This document shows, piece by piece, positions 16,612-27,070 of a stretch of DNA of 64,000 nucleotides. Origin of the DNA: Brassicibacter mesophilus (lineage in GTDB: Bacteria; Bacillota; Clostridia; Tissierellales; Proteiniboraceae). Below the pieces are notes generated by a model that did not search any database, was not told the DNA's origin, and saw nothing but the letters and a program-made list of their open reading frames with translations. How positions within the stretch are numbered: position 1 is the stretch's first letter; every line of letters starts with the position of its first letter. The position numbers were made by a program, and so were the translations under genes. Location: assembly GCF_050433385.1 (NCBI RefSeq), contig NZ_JBNPXI010000005.1:1-64000 (forward strand), given 5' to 3'.

Positions 16612-19600
16612 GTGAAACAGAGGTTGTTGAAGAAAATACTTGTGCTCTTATTTACAGTTATTTTAACATTTAGTGTTTTCTTTGGTTTTATATCGTCGAA
16701 TGTTAATGCTGATCCACTGCCGGCAATTGATGGAACACATAATTTTGGCTCATACTTTAATTATAATGGTTCAAATTCAGCAATAAGTACTGATACTAAT
16801 TTTACTATTGAAACCGATAAGTATACATTTATGAGTGATGGAACAGGTGCATGGATTGATGATCTTAATAAGGTCGAAGAAGAAATAGTAACAATAACTG
16901 TGGGAAAGAATGACGGGGGTTCACTTCAAAGCTTTATTTTAAATTCTGTTGATGTAGGCGAATATCTTGCAGATGGTGTTTATACTGTTACAATAAAAGG
17001 TTATATAGGTACTAAAGAGGTGTTTAGTACAGAACCATATCATAATGTGCAGACTGGTGAAGAAAATCATTTCCCTCTTGATATGAGTAACGCTCAAGGT
17101 AAAGTAATTGATAATTTCAAAATCATTTATACAAAAGGTGCGGGAACTGGTTTCGCACATGAAAATTTCACGTTATATAGTTTTACGATTAATAGTGCTT
17201 CTACTGACCCACCACCAGAGACAACAGCACCAAATGTAACCTCTATTACACGCTTAAATCCTGTAAATGAAGCAACAAATGCAGAAACAGTAACCTATTG
17301 CATAGCTTTTGATGAAACTGTAAGCGGAGTAGATATAAATGACTTTGCACTGACTACAACAGGAACAGCCACAGGAACGATAGCGTCAGTATCAACAGAT
17401 AGTGGAGCAACAAGAGATGTAACAGTAAATAATATAAGTGGAAATGGAACATTGAGGCTTGATTTGAAAAATAATGGAACAGGAATAATTGATACAGCAG
17501 GAAATGCAATAAGTGGAGGGTTTACATTAGGCGAAATATATACTGTAGATACAATATCGCCAAGTGTAAGCTCAATAGCACGTTTAACACCAGTAGATGA
17601 ATTAACAAATGCAACATCAGTAACCTATCGTGTGACTTTCAATGAAGTTGTAAGTGGAGTAGATATAGCTGATTTTACGCTGATTAATACAGGAACAGCA
17701 ATAGGATCGATATCTTCAGCTTCAGCAGTTGGTGATCAAATAATAGATGTAACAGTAGACATAATAAGCGGAAATGGAACATTGAGGCTCGATTTGAAAG
17801 ATAATGGAACAGGAATAGTTGATGGTGTAGGAAATACAATAAGTGGAGGGTTTACAGGAGGTCAATTTTATACAATAGATACAAATGCACCAACAGTAAG
17901 CTCAATAGTACGCCAAACACCGATAGATGAAATAACAAATGCAGCAACAGTAACATATAGAGTAACCTTCAGTGAAGCAGTAAGTGGAGTAGACACAACT
18001 GATTTTGTACTTACTGGAACAGCAACAGGAACAATAGCATCAGTATCAGCAGATAGTGGTACAACAATGAACGTAATTGTAAATGATATAAGTGGGATAG
18101 GAACATTGAGGCTTGATTTGAAAGATAGTGGAACAGGAATAGTTGATGGTATAGGAAATGCAATAAGTGGAGGTTTTACATCGGGAGAAAGCTATACAAT
18201 AGATACAGTCGCACCAAGAGTAGTCTCCATAATACGCCAAATGCCAGCAGATGAATTAACCAATGCAGCATCGGTAATCTATAGAGTAAGCTTCAGTAAA
18301 GCAGTAAGTGGTGTAGACACAACTGATTTTGTACTGACTACAACAGGAACAGCCACAGGAACGATAGCGTCAGTATCAACAGATAGTGGAGCAACAAGAG
18401 ATGTAACAGTAAATAATATAAGTGGAAATGGAACATTGAGGCTTGATTTGAAAAATAATGGAACAGGAATAATTGATACAGCAGGAAATGCAATAAGTGG
18501 AGGGTTTAACACAGGTCAAACTTATTCGATAGATACAGAAGCACCAAGTGTAAGCTCAATTATACGCTTAACTCCTAGATGTGAATTAACAAATGCAACA
18601 TCAGTAACCTATCGTGTGACTTTTAATGAAGTTGTAAGTGGAGTAGATATAGCTGATTTTACGCTGATTAATACAGGAACAGCAATAGGAACAATTGCGT
18701 CAGTATCAGCAAGTAGTGGGATAGCAATAGATGTAACAGTAGACACAATAAGTGGAACAGGAAAGCTAAGACTTGATTTGAATAGTAGTGGAACAGGAAT
18801 AGTTGATGGTCTAGGAAATGCAATAAGTGGAGGCTATACAACAGGTGAAACCTATACTGTAGATACAGTGGCTCCGACAATAAGCTCAGCAACAGAAGTA
18901 GCAGTAAATAATGCATATATAGATGTAACGTTTAGTGAGGAAGTACGTGGAGCTAATGATAGTACTACATTGGTAGAACCTAGTGATTTTGGAGTAAACT
19001 TTCTTACAAATGGAGGAACAGCAACAGGTGCAACAATAACTTCAATAACAAAGACAACAGGTGGAGACATAGATGGAAGTGAAAAGACAGTAAGATTTAA
19101 TTTAAATATAACAGGAATACCCAATGGAGTGGAAACTATAGAAATCAAGCCTGCAAGTGAAACCTCTATATATGATATAGCAGGCAATTCAATGCTTTCA
19201 ACACAAACATGCGGAACTAAGAACTTAAATCCAGTAACAGTAGCAGTAACAAGTATAACCGTAAAGGGAGAAGGAGACGTAACAACGATAGACACCAAAG
19301 CAGGAACTCTGCAAATGATAGCAGAAGTACTGCCAACAGATGCAACAGACAAGTCAGTAACCTGGGCAGTAACAGAAATAAACGGAAGTGCAACCACAAA
19401 AGCAACAANNNNNNNNNNNNNNNNNNNNNNNNNNNNNNNNNNNNNNNNNNNNNNNNNNNNNNNNNNNNNNNNNNNNNNNNNNNNNNNNNNNNNNNNNNNN
19501 NNNNNGATACTCCAAAAGGAACCTTACAAATGATAGCAGAAGTACTGCCAACAGATGCAACAGACAAGTCAGTAACCTGGGCAGTAACAGAAATAAACGG

Positions 19601-21038
19601 AAGTGCAACCACAAAAGCAACAATAGATACATCAGGATTATTAACAGCAGTAAAAAATGGAATAGTAAGAGTAACAGCAACTTCAGTAAGTGAAGATGTA
19701 TATGGGACAAAAGATATAACAATAACGAATAATCCAGATTCAAAACCAGATCCAAAACCAAATTCATCACCGTCTACTCCAAAGCAAGATAATTCTTTTA
19801 GTATTATTGTAAACGGAAAGGTGGAAAGTGCAGCAACTTTAGTAACAACTACGGTTGGAGGTAAAACAGTAACAACAGTAACTTTGGATGATAAGAAAAT
19901 TCAAAGGGGATTGGAAGCAGAAGGCAATAACAGTATAATAACAATACCAATTAAAAGAAATTCTGATGTTGTTGTAGTACAATTAAATGGTACTACTGCG
20001 AAGAATATGGAATCAAAAGAGACTGTGCTTGAAATAAAAGCAGGTAATGTTACCTATACTTTACCTGTATCAGAGATAAATATTAATGATGTTTCATCAC
20101 AAATAGGCGATCAGATTAAACTAAAGGACATAAAAGTTAATATAAAAATTGCTGCTTGTTCTCAGGATACAGTTAAATTTGTAAAGGATACAGCGAAAAA
20201 AAATGGCTATCAAATGGTTGTAAGACCTGTAGACTTTGACATAACCTGCACAAATGGAGCAAAAACAATTGATGTCTCTAAATTTAACGGTTATGTAGAA
20301 AGAGCAATTGCAATACCTGATGGCATTAATCCAACTAAAATAACTACAGGTGTAGTTTTAAATAATGATGGTACCTTCTCCCATGTTCCTACAGCAATAA
20401 TAGTAGTTGATGACAAATATTATGCAAAGATAAACAGCTTGACTAATAGTACATATTTAGTAATATGGAATGAATTATCGTTTAGGGATATGGAAGGACA
20501 CTGGGCAAAGGATGATGTTAATGATTTAGGTTCAAGGCTTGTAATAAATGGTGTGAGCAAAGAAGCCTTCAGTCCAAATAAATATATAACAAGAGCAGAA
20601 TTTGCTTCAGTCATAGTAAAAGCATTAGGACTTATGAGACCTGGTACAGGAAAGGAAGTATTTAGTGATGTAACTAGCAGTGCTTGGTATTTCGATGCAG
20701 TAAGCATTGCTTATGAGAGAGGAATAGTAAAAGGCTATAATAGGACCTTTAAGCCAATGGATAAAATTACAAGAGAAGAAGCAATGACAATGCTTTCAAA
20801 AGCTATGGAGATAGCAAAGTTAGAGAACAAATTATCTGCGGATGTACAGAATACATTGCTAGCAAAGTTTAATGATGGAAAGCAAGTATCTACATGGGCT
20901 AAAGAATCTGTAGCTGCTTGTTTAGACAGTAAGATAGCTATCGGAACAAATAATAATATTTTACCTCATCAGAATATTACAAGAGCTGAAACTGCAGTTT
21001 TAATTAGAAGAATGCTTAAAACAGCTAAATTGATATAG
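16612..21038 (+). CDS. Large S-layer-homology (SLH) surface protein with tandem Ig-like repeats (interrupted by an assembly gap)
   Basis: One gene split by 97 N (19409-19505). GTG start behind AAGGAGG; signal peptide in residues 1-33. An N-terminal domain (to about 200) is followed by five Ig-like repeats of about 110 aa, each with TNAxxVTYRVxF, SGVDxxDF, GTLRLDLK and GNAISGG. A sixth, SwmB-like module follows, then at least two almost identical Big_2-type repeats (IAEVLPTDATDKSVTWAV) on both sides of the gap, a Pro/Ser linker, a C-terminal domain, and three SLH domains (from about 20480 on) that anchor to pyruvylated wall polymer. The frame differs by 2 across the gap only because its length is an estimate. 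Likely a cell-surface adhesin or S-layer-associated protein. Confidence 0.85.
17349..17524 (+). repeat. 176-bp exact repeat inside the SLH gene, copy 1
   Basis: Positions 17349-17524 are identical to 18333-18508 (offset 984 bp), covering the second half of Ig-like repeats 1 and 4. Confidence 0.85.
18333..18508 (+). repeat. 176-bp exact repeat inside the SLH gene, copy 2
   Basis: Identical to 17349-17524. The first halves of Ig-like repeats 2 and 5 (from about 17598 and 18582) are also nearly identical, so the array is a mosaic. Confidence 0.85.
19409..19505. other. Assembly gap (97 N)
   Basis: A run of N inside the SLH gene. The more than 90 bp before and after it encode the same Big_2-type unit almost identically, so a collapsed tandem repeat is the likely cause; the true copy number is unknown. 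Confidence 0.95.
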
Positions 21039-21071
21039 TTAAAAATAGACACGCTAGATTCTAAATTCAAT

Positions 21072-21148
21072 TATGAAACTTTATCTCCATACCTAAATGA
21101 AAAAGAAAAAGAGTGGTTGAAAAAAGAAACAAGAGCGATATAATGAAA
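21072..21148 (+). repeat. Diverged second copy of the aminopeptidase 3' end
   Basis: About 77 bp match the end of the aminopeptidase gene (13783-13860) with 8 mismatches and encode YETLSPYLNEKEKEWLKKET then RAI and stop, against YEALSPYLDEEEKEWLKKET then REI and stop. No upstream part of the gene is present. It is followed directly by a terminator (21148-21175). Confidence 0.85.
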
Positions 21149-21175
21149 GGGGGCAGATTTTATCTGCCGCCTTTT
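21148..21175 (+). terminator. Terminator after the duplicated aminopeptidase tail
   Basis: GGCAGA pairs with TCTGCC around a short T-rich loop, followed by GCCTTTT. It may be the original terminator of the duplicated gene end, and would also stop SLH transcription. Confidence 0.65.
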
Positions 21176-21353
21176 AAAGTTTTTGTTTAATATTTTTCAG
21201 AAATAAAAAGGTATCGATGGTTTAGGAAATATTAGAATTGACTTTTATATGTTTACATAATATGTAATGCGTTGTAGATATATTATTTTTATACTATAAT
21301 AATATAGGACTATTTTAGTATAATATGAACCAAGAAAATTAGGGGTGTTGAGT

Positions 21354-23945
21354 ATGAAAATAAATCAGAAATATAGATTAGCTACAGTTGAGGGGTTAGT
21401 ATTTTTAGCTCTTTATTTGATTAAAGTGCTCATATTTAATAAGCTTATAGATAATCAAAGCTTTAACTTCATTTTGGGACTAATCAGTACAGGATATATT
21501 GTTTTAGTAATATCAATAGCTAATACATTAAGTTCTAATAAACGTAGCTTAATCGTTTTAATAACCTATTCTTTAATATCAATAATAATGCTAGTTGATA
21601 CTGTATATTATACGTATTTTAATCAACTACCTTCCATTGTAGTAATAAAACAAATATCTCAGCTTGGTGCAGTAGGCGAAAGCGTTGGATACGTATTAAA
21701 GCCTATTAACATGCTTATGATTATAGATATCATACCTATATGGATTTATTATTATTTAAGAAGAAAAAAATTGATATTTAAAGATAGTAATTACAGCTTT
21801 AAACTAGATATACAAAGAAGATTTGTTATTATGGGAGCTGTAGCTATTTTGTTACTGTCATCAGTAGTAATTATAGATGATTTTAATAAAGACATTAACT
21901 TATCTATGCAAGAGTTTTTTACTTATCATATAAATGATATATATGTATCCGCTTTTGAAGATAACGATATAGATGATATTGATGAACTTTTTAATGAATA
22001 TAGACATAAATTAAGCAAAGAAAGTAGATTAAATGGTATCGCAAAAAATAGAAATGTTATTACTATTCAAGTTGAAGGATTACAAAACTTCGTTATAAAC
22101 AATTATTATGAAGGACAAGAAATAACACCAAACCTCAATAAATTAATAGAAAAAGATAGTATATATTATACGAGATATTATCAGCAGCTTGGTAGAGGAA
22201 ATACTTCTGATGCTGAGTTTGTAACACACAATTCGCTTTATCCTGCTATGGATGGACAGACATATCTTATGTATTTTGATAACACGTATTATGGACTTCC
22301 ATGGATATTAAAGGAAAATGGATACAGTACAAAAGCACTTCATGGATACAAAGGTTCCTTTTGGAATCGTGATAAAGCTTATTCTTATCAGGGGTTTGAT
22401 AGCTTTATTAGTGAAAGTGATTATACAATAGGTGAAGCTATAGGATTAGGGTTAAATGATAAAGACTTTTTCATACAATCATTACCACATTTAAAAGAAA
22501 TGCAATCTCCTTTTTATGCATTTTTAGTGACACTAACAAGTCATCACCCATTTGAGATGCCAGAGAAATATCAAAAGATAGAGTTAAAGGATGAACATAA
22601 AGATACATTGTTTGGTAACTATATTCAGTCAATACATTATACTGACGAAGCAATTGGACAGTTTATACAAGATTTAAAGGAACAAGGATTATATGAGAAT
22701 ACTATTATAAGCATCTATGGGGACCATTTCGGATTATCAAGCACAGATGAGGATAATAAAAGAATAATGACAGAATATCTTGGCTACGAGTACGATTTTG
22801 ACGAGATGATGAGAATTCCTTTAATAATTCATATTCCAGGAACAGAGGTCAAGGAGCAAAATTCAATCGTGGGAGGTCAAATAGATTTTTTACCTACTAT
22901 ATTGAATTTACTTGATATCCAAAATAAAAAAGGAGTAATGTTTGGTCAAGATTTAAACAATGTTATTGATGGCTTTGTGGCACAGCAAACATACATGCTT
23001 AAAGGCTCATATATAAATAATGACGTTATTTATTCAATGTCTAGAGATGGTATATTTGAGCATAGTAGGGCTTGGAATATCGACACTAGAGAACAAGTAG
23101 ACTTAAAAGACTGTAGAAATGACTACGAAAAGGCAATAGATCAAATAAACAAATCTAATTATATATTATCTAATGACATATTAGATAAATATGTTAAAAA
23201 CAAAAATATAACAGATAAAAAAGATGAAGGAAGAAGACGTGTCAAGCCTGAAATTTACATTTCTCATGCAGGAGGTAGAGTAGAGGGTTTATCATATACT
23301 AACTCCAAAGAGGCATTAGCTAAGAGCTATAATAATGGATTTAAACTTATTGAGTTAGATATGGAATGGACTTCTGACAATAGCCTTGCATTGATTCATG
23401 ACTGGAAGGGATATGTAGAACAAGCCTTTTCAGTTGAGCAAAAAAGATATAGTACAGATGAATTTAAAAACTTTAATATGATCAAAAATCTTACTCAAAT
23501 GACTATAGAAGATTTGGTTGAATGGCTAAGACAGCATAAGGATGCATATATTGTTACTGATATTAAGAAGGATAATGTAGATGCATTGGAATTAATAAAG
23601 GAAAGATATCCTGATGTAGTGGATCAATTTATTCCACAAATATATTCTATGGATCAATATATACCAGTGCAAGGAATGGGGTATAAAAACATTATACTAA
23701 CACTGTATATGTCTAACTATACAGATGAAGAGATATTAGACTTTGTTAAACGACAAAACATATTTGCGGTTACAATGCCTATCGACAGAGCAAAGACTGA
23801 GCTTCCACGCAAGCTTAACAAAGAAAATGTCTTTGTTTACGCACATACTATTAATGACAAAGAGTTAAAGCAAGAGCTTGAAAAAAATGAAGTCAATGGA
23901 TTTTACACTGATGATTTAGTTCCAGAAAAGAATAAGAGTTATTAA
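21354..23945 (+). CDS. LtaS-type lipoteichoic acid synthase fused to a glycerophosphodiester phosphodiesterase-like domain
   Basis: 863-aa membrane protein. About five N-terminal transmembrane helices (to about 185) are followed by an extracytoplasmic sulfatase-fold domain with the LtaS nucleophile Thr284 in GRGNTSDAEF, plus HGYKGSFWNRD, TSHHPF and YGDHFG metal/substrate motifs. From about 630 a GDPD-like domain follows: HAGG (His638), LIELDMEWTSDN (Glu/Asp metal ligands), LIHDWKG and a terminal VNGFYTDDL. LtaS polymerises glycerol phosphate from phosphatidylglycerol; GDPD enzymes hydrolyse glycerophosphodiesters. The ATG at 21354 follows AGGGGTG. It stands alone. A role in making and trimming glycerol-phosphate polymers is inferred. 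Confidence 0.8.
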   Translation: MKINQKYRLATVEGLVFLALYLIKVLIFNKLIDNQSFNFILGLISTGYIVLVISIANTLSSNKRSLIVLITYSLISIIMLVDTVYYTYFNQLPSIVVIKQISQLGAVGESVGYVLKPINMLMIIDIIPIWIYYYLRRKKLIFKDSNYSFKLDIQRRFVIMGAVAILLLSSVVIIDDFNKDINLSMQEFFTYHINDIYVSAFEDNDIDDIDELFNEYRHKLSKESRLNGIAKNRNVITIQVEGLQNFVINNYYEGQEITPNLNKLIEKDSIYYTRYYQQLGRGNTSDAEFVTHNSLYPAMDGQTYLMYFDNTYYGLPWILKENGYSTKALHGYKGSFWNRDKAYSYQGFDSFISESDYTIGEAIGLGLNDKDFFIQSLPHLKEMQSPFYAFLVTLTSHHPFEMPEKYQKIELKDEHKDTLFGNYIQSIHYTDEAIGQFIQDLKEQGLYENTIISIYGDHFGLSSTDEDNKRIMTEYLGYEYDFDEMMRIPLIIHIPGTEVKEQNSIVGGQIDFLPTILNLLDIQNKKGVMFGQDLNNVIDGFVAQQTYMLKGSYINNDVIYSMSRDGIFEHSRAWNIDTREQVDLKDCRNDYEKAIDQINKSNYILSNDILDKYVKNKNITDKKDEGRRRVKPEIYISHAGGRVEGLSYTNSKEALAKSYNNGFKLIELDMEWTSDNSLALIHDWKGYVEQAFSVEQKRYSTDEFKNFNMIKNLTQMTIEDLVEWLRQHKDAYIVTDIKKDNVDALELIKERYPDVVDQFIPQIYSMDQYIPVQGMGYKNIILTLYMSNYTDEEILDFVKRQNIFAVTMPIDRAKTELPRKLNKENVFVYAHTINDKELKQELEKNEVNGFYTDDLVPEKNKSY

Positions 23946-24076
23946 CAAAAAAAGGATTTCGAGTTAAGTTTGTCTAGCTGTTCTAAAAATTAAAAGTTTG
24001 TAATTTATTTACAAAGAGAGAATCAAATGATAAGCTGAACATATCGAATGAATATATTTTGAAGAGGTTGATAAAT

Positions 24077-25468
24077 ATGGATAACTATAAGGACCTAATT
24101 CATCAACGTAATGTACTGGTATTAAAGCTTTTATGGGGATTTTATATTTTAACAAATGCTTTAAATATTGTATTTTATGGAGAACCAATAGATACATTTC
24201 CACCTATAGGTTTTTTACTAGCTTCAATAATTTCTTTTCTTGTATGGAAAGGAATATCTCCTAGGCTTATTATGTATTTAATAATAACATCTGTATTTGG
24301 ATACTTTTTTATAATACTGAATATATACCCATTTATAATAAATGTCTTATTGGTTTGGGTGGGACTTCTTATTTCTATATTTTACTTGGACAATAAAGTT
24401 ACATTATTAGCAGGCCTGTACTCAATAAGTATGATAATATATTTATTTAATAAATTTCGTTATACCACCTTTGTAGACTTTGACAACGAAGATATAGTAT
24501 TTTTATTAGCCTTTACTTTATTTGTTTTCATGTTCTTAAGGGAAACAAGTAAGTTCACAGTAAAGCTTTTATCAAAAGTGCAGGATAGTGAGCAAAAATT
24601 AAAAGAAGTTCTAGATAATGTTGATATCATAACATGGTATGTAGATGTAACTAACAAAAAAATTGATTTTACAGTAGGAATAGAAAAGTTATGTGGATAC
24701 CCTATAAGTTGTTTTAAGGAAAACATAGGTTTCTGGAAGGAAATAGTTTATTATGAAGACATAAATGAGCTTAACAAAGCCTATTCAGACCTTATGATAG
24801 GGAAGTCAAGGATAATAGAATATCGTATAGTTAATTCAAAGGGTAAGATACAATGGTTACAAAATCGTATAATACCGAAATTGGACAAGAATGGTAAAGT
24901 CGTAAGATTAGATGGTGTTATTCTTGATATAACAAAACGCAAGAGCAGTGAAGAAGAAATGAAGCATATGGCATATCATGATCAACTGACAGGATTACCA
25001 AATCGCTCATTATTAGATGACTATTTCTCAAAAGCTATACTGCAGGCCAGAACAGAGGAGCAAAAACTAGGCGTTATGTTTATAGATCTTGATAATTTTA
25101 AATTAGTAAATGATACAAAAGGTCATATCGTAGGGGATTTATTATTAAAAGAAGTTGCAAACAGATTAAAATCAGTTCTTAGACAGACAGACACTATATA
25201 TAGAATTGGTGGAGATGAATTTATCATATTACTGAATTGTATCGCAGAAGAGGAGGTTGTAAGAGTAGCAAATAGAGTTGAAGAAGCATTTGCACAAAGC
25301 TTTACTGTCAAAGGACACACCTTTTATGTAGAGTTAAGTATAGGAATAAGCATATATCCTGATGATGGCAATGATATGGACGAGCTGATAAATAACGCTG
25401 ATAATGCAATGTACTTTGCCAAAAGTCATGGAACTAGCTATGAAAAATACAAAGCAGCAAATAGCTGA
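24077..25468 (+). CDS. Membrane PAS-GGDEF diguanylate cyclase
   Basis: 463-aa protein: five or six N-terminal transmembrane helices (to about 165), a PAS/PAC sensor segment (about 175-300, with VLDNVDIITWYVD and RLDGVILDITKRK), then a GGDEF domain (HDQLTGLPNRSLLDDYF; active site GGDEF at 378-382 in RIGGDEFII). It should make cyclic di-GMP in response to a signal sensed by PAS or the membrane part. The RxxD inhibitory site is not obvious. ATG 24077 follows GAAGAGG at 9 nt and is preferred to the TTG at 24059. Monocistronic, with its own terminator. Confidence 0.85.
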   Translation: MDNYKDLIHQRNVLVLKLLWGFYILTNALNIVFYGEPIDTFPPIGFLLASIISFLVWKGISPRLIMYLIITSVFGYFFIILNIYPFIINVLLVWVGLLISIFYLDNKVTLLAGLYSISMIIYLFNKFRYTTFVDFDNEDIVFLLAFTLFVFMFLRETSKFTVKLLSKVQDSEQKLKEVLDNVDIITWYVDVTNKKIDFTVGIEKLCGYPISCFKENIGFWKEIVYYEDINELNKAYSDLMIGKSRIIEYRIVNSKGKIQWLQNRIIPKLDKNGKVVRLDGVILDITKRKSSEEEMKHMAYHDQLTGLPNRSLLDDYFSKAILQARTEEQKLGVMFIDLDNFKLVNDTKGHIVGDLLLKEVANRLKSVLRQTDTIYRIGGDEFIILLNCIAEEEVVRVANRVEEAFAQSFTVKGHTFYVELSIGISIYPDDGNDMDELINNADNAMYFAKSHGTSYEKYKAANS

Positions 25469-25480
25469 CATATTGAGCAC

Positions 25481-25516
25481 ATAGGGTCTAAATTTTAGGC
25501 CCTATAATATTTTTTA
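25481..25516 (+). terminator. Terminator after the GGDEF gene
   Basis: ATAGGGTCTAAA pairs with TTTAGGCCCTAT (one wobble/mismatch) and is followed by a T run. Confidence 0.7.
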
Positions 25517-25618
25517 GCAATATGTAGACCCTATTATATATGATAGAAATGCATTATAATAAAATAGATGATTAATTGTAAGTATTCGTTGAGTTTATAA
25601 CTTTAGGAGGTTCAAATA

Positions 25619-26980
25619 GTGAAAAAAAATGATATTTTAGAAGTATATATAGATGAGATAGTTTTTCCTAATAAGGGGATTGCAAAGGTTGGAGATAAAA
25701 AGATAACTGTAAAGGGTGCTATACAAGGACAGAAGGTTAAAGTCAGAATAACAAAGAAGAGAAGAGATAAAATTGAAGCATCTATATTAGAAGTACTAGA
25801 GAGCTCTCCTGTAGAAAAAGAGGCTTCGTGTGTACATTTTGGTATGTGTGGCGGATGTGCTTATCAAACACTTCCATATGATGAGCAGCTCAAATTAAAG
25901 CAGAATCAAGTTAAATCATTATTAGATAAAGCAGGAATAGAAAACTATGAGTTTTTAGATATAGAGTCAAGTCCATTAGAGTACCAATATCGAAATAAAA
26001 TGGAATTTTCTTTTGGAGATGTAGTAAAAGGTGGAGATTTAGCATTAGGGCTTCATCAAAAAGGCAGATTCTATGAGATAGTTACTGTGGAAGGCTGTCA
26101 GATAGTTGATGAAGATTTTAAAAGAGTTCTTCTTACCGTATTAAAATACTTTCAAGATAAGGATATAACTTTTTATAATAAAAAGAGGCATGAGGGAATT
26201 CTTAGACATCTAGTTGTGAGAAAAGCTGTAAAAACTGGAGAAATGTTAGCTAATTTAGTTACAAGCTCACAAACAGAGTTAGAACTAAGTGAATTAGTAA
26301 AAGCAATTGCAAATATCGAGCTAGATGGTAAATTAGTAGGATTCTTACATACTATAAATGACAGCTTATCCGATGTTGTTCAAAGTGACGAAACTAGAAT
26401 AGTATTTGGACAGGATTATATTACCGAGGAAATATTAGGGCTTAAGTTTAAAATTTCAGCATTTTCATTTTTTCAGACCAATTCATTAGGCGCGGAAAAG
26501 CTTTATTCTATAGTAAGAGATTTTGCAGGAGCAGAAAAAGACAAAATTATATTTGATTTATATTGTGGTACGGGAACTATTGCTCAAATAATGGCTCCTA
26601 AAGCTAAAAAGGTTATAGGTATAGAAATAGTTGAAGAAGCAGTAGAATCGGCAAAGGAAAATGCAAAGCTTAATAATCTTGATAACTGTACATTTATTGC
26701 TGGAGATGTTATGGAAAAAGTAAGTGAATTAACAGATAAGCCAGATTTAATTATACTTGACCCGCCGAGAGACGGCATACATCCAAAAGCTATCCACAAG
26801 ATAATAGACTTTGCACCAAAAGAGTTTATATATGTATCCTGTAAACCAACATCACTAGCAAGAGATTTACCTATATTTGAAGAAAGAGGATATAAGGTTA
26901 AAAAGGTAAAATGTATGGATATGTTTCCGCATACGCCGCATACAGAAGTTGTAGTCCTGTTGCAACATCAAGGACATTAA
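25619..26980 (+). CDS. rlmD: 23S rRNA (uracil-5-)-methyltransferase, RlmD/RumA type
   Basis: 453-aa TrmA-superfamily enzyme. It has an N-terminal TRAM domain (to about 60), iron-sulfur cysteines in CVHFGMCGGC plus EGCQI, SAM-binding DLYCGTGTIAQIMA, DPPRDGIHP, and the catalytic Cys in YVSCKPTSLARD. It methylates a uridine of 23S rRNA. GTG start at 25619 with AGGAGG 8 nt upstream. The gene end (PHTPHTEVVVLLQHQGH) is immediately followed by a serine recombinase gene. Since rumA-type genes are known insertion sites of mobile elements, the 3' end may have been replaced by an element; which uridine (1939 or 747) cannot be told. Confidence 0.85.
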   Translation: MKKNDILEVYIDEIVFPNKGIAKVGDKKITVKGAIQGQKVKVRITKKRRDKIEASILEVLESSPVEKEASCVHFGMCGGCAYQTLPYDEQLKLKQNQVKSLLDKAGIENYEFLDIESSPLEYQYRNKMEFSFGDVVKGGDLALGLHQKGRFYEIVTVEGCQIVDEDFKRVLLTVLKYFQDKDITFYNKKRHEGILRHLVVRKAVKTGEMLANLVTSSQTELELSELVKAIANIELDGKLVGFLHTINDSLSDVVQSDETRIVFGQDYITEEILGLKFKISAFSFFQTNSLGAEKLYSIVRDFAGAEKDKIIFDLYCGTGTIAQIMAPKAKKVIGIEIVEEAVESAKENAKLNNLDNCTFIAGDVMEKVSELTDKPDLIILDPPRDGIHPKAIHKIIDFAPKEFIYVSCKPTSLARDLPIFEERGYKVKKVKCMDMFPHTPHTEVVVLLQHQGH

Positions 26981-27005
26981 TAATTTAAAATAAATAATAA
27001 ACCAT

Positions 27006-27043
27006 GAGCGTAAGAGCGATTTGCTTTTGCGCTCTTTTTCTTT
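27006..27043 (+). terminator. Terminator after rlmD
   Basis: AGAGCG pairs with CGCTCT and is followed by TTTTTCTTTG; it lies between rlmD and the recombinase gene. Confidence 0.55.
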
Positions 27044-27070
27044 GAAAAAATTAATAAGGAGAATATTTTT

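Noticed and set aside
17200..18900. CRISPR-like periodic repeats
   Set aside because: The periodicity is about 330 bp and stays in one reading frame, encoding Ig-like protein repeats; there are no short repeats with unique spacers.
18852..19770. Overlapping minus-strand ORFs rich in Leu/Val around the N gap
   Set aside because: They are antisense shadows of the repetitive SLH gene, and some run through the N stretch.
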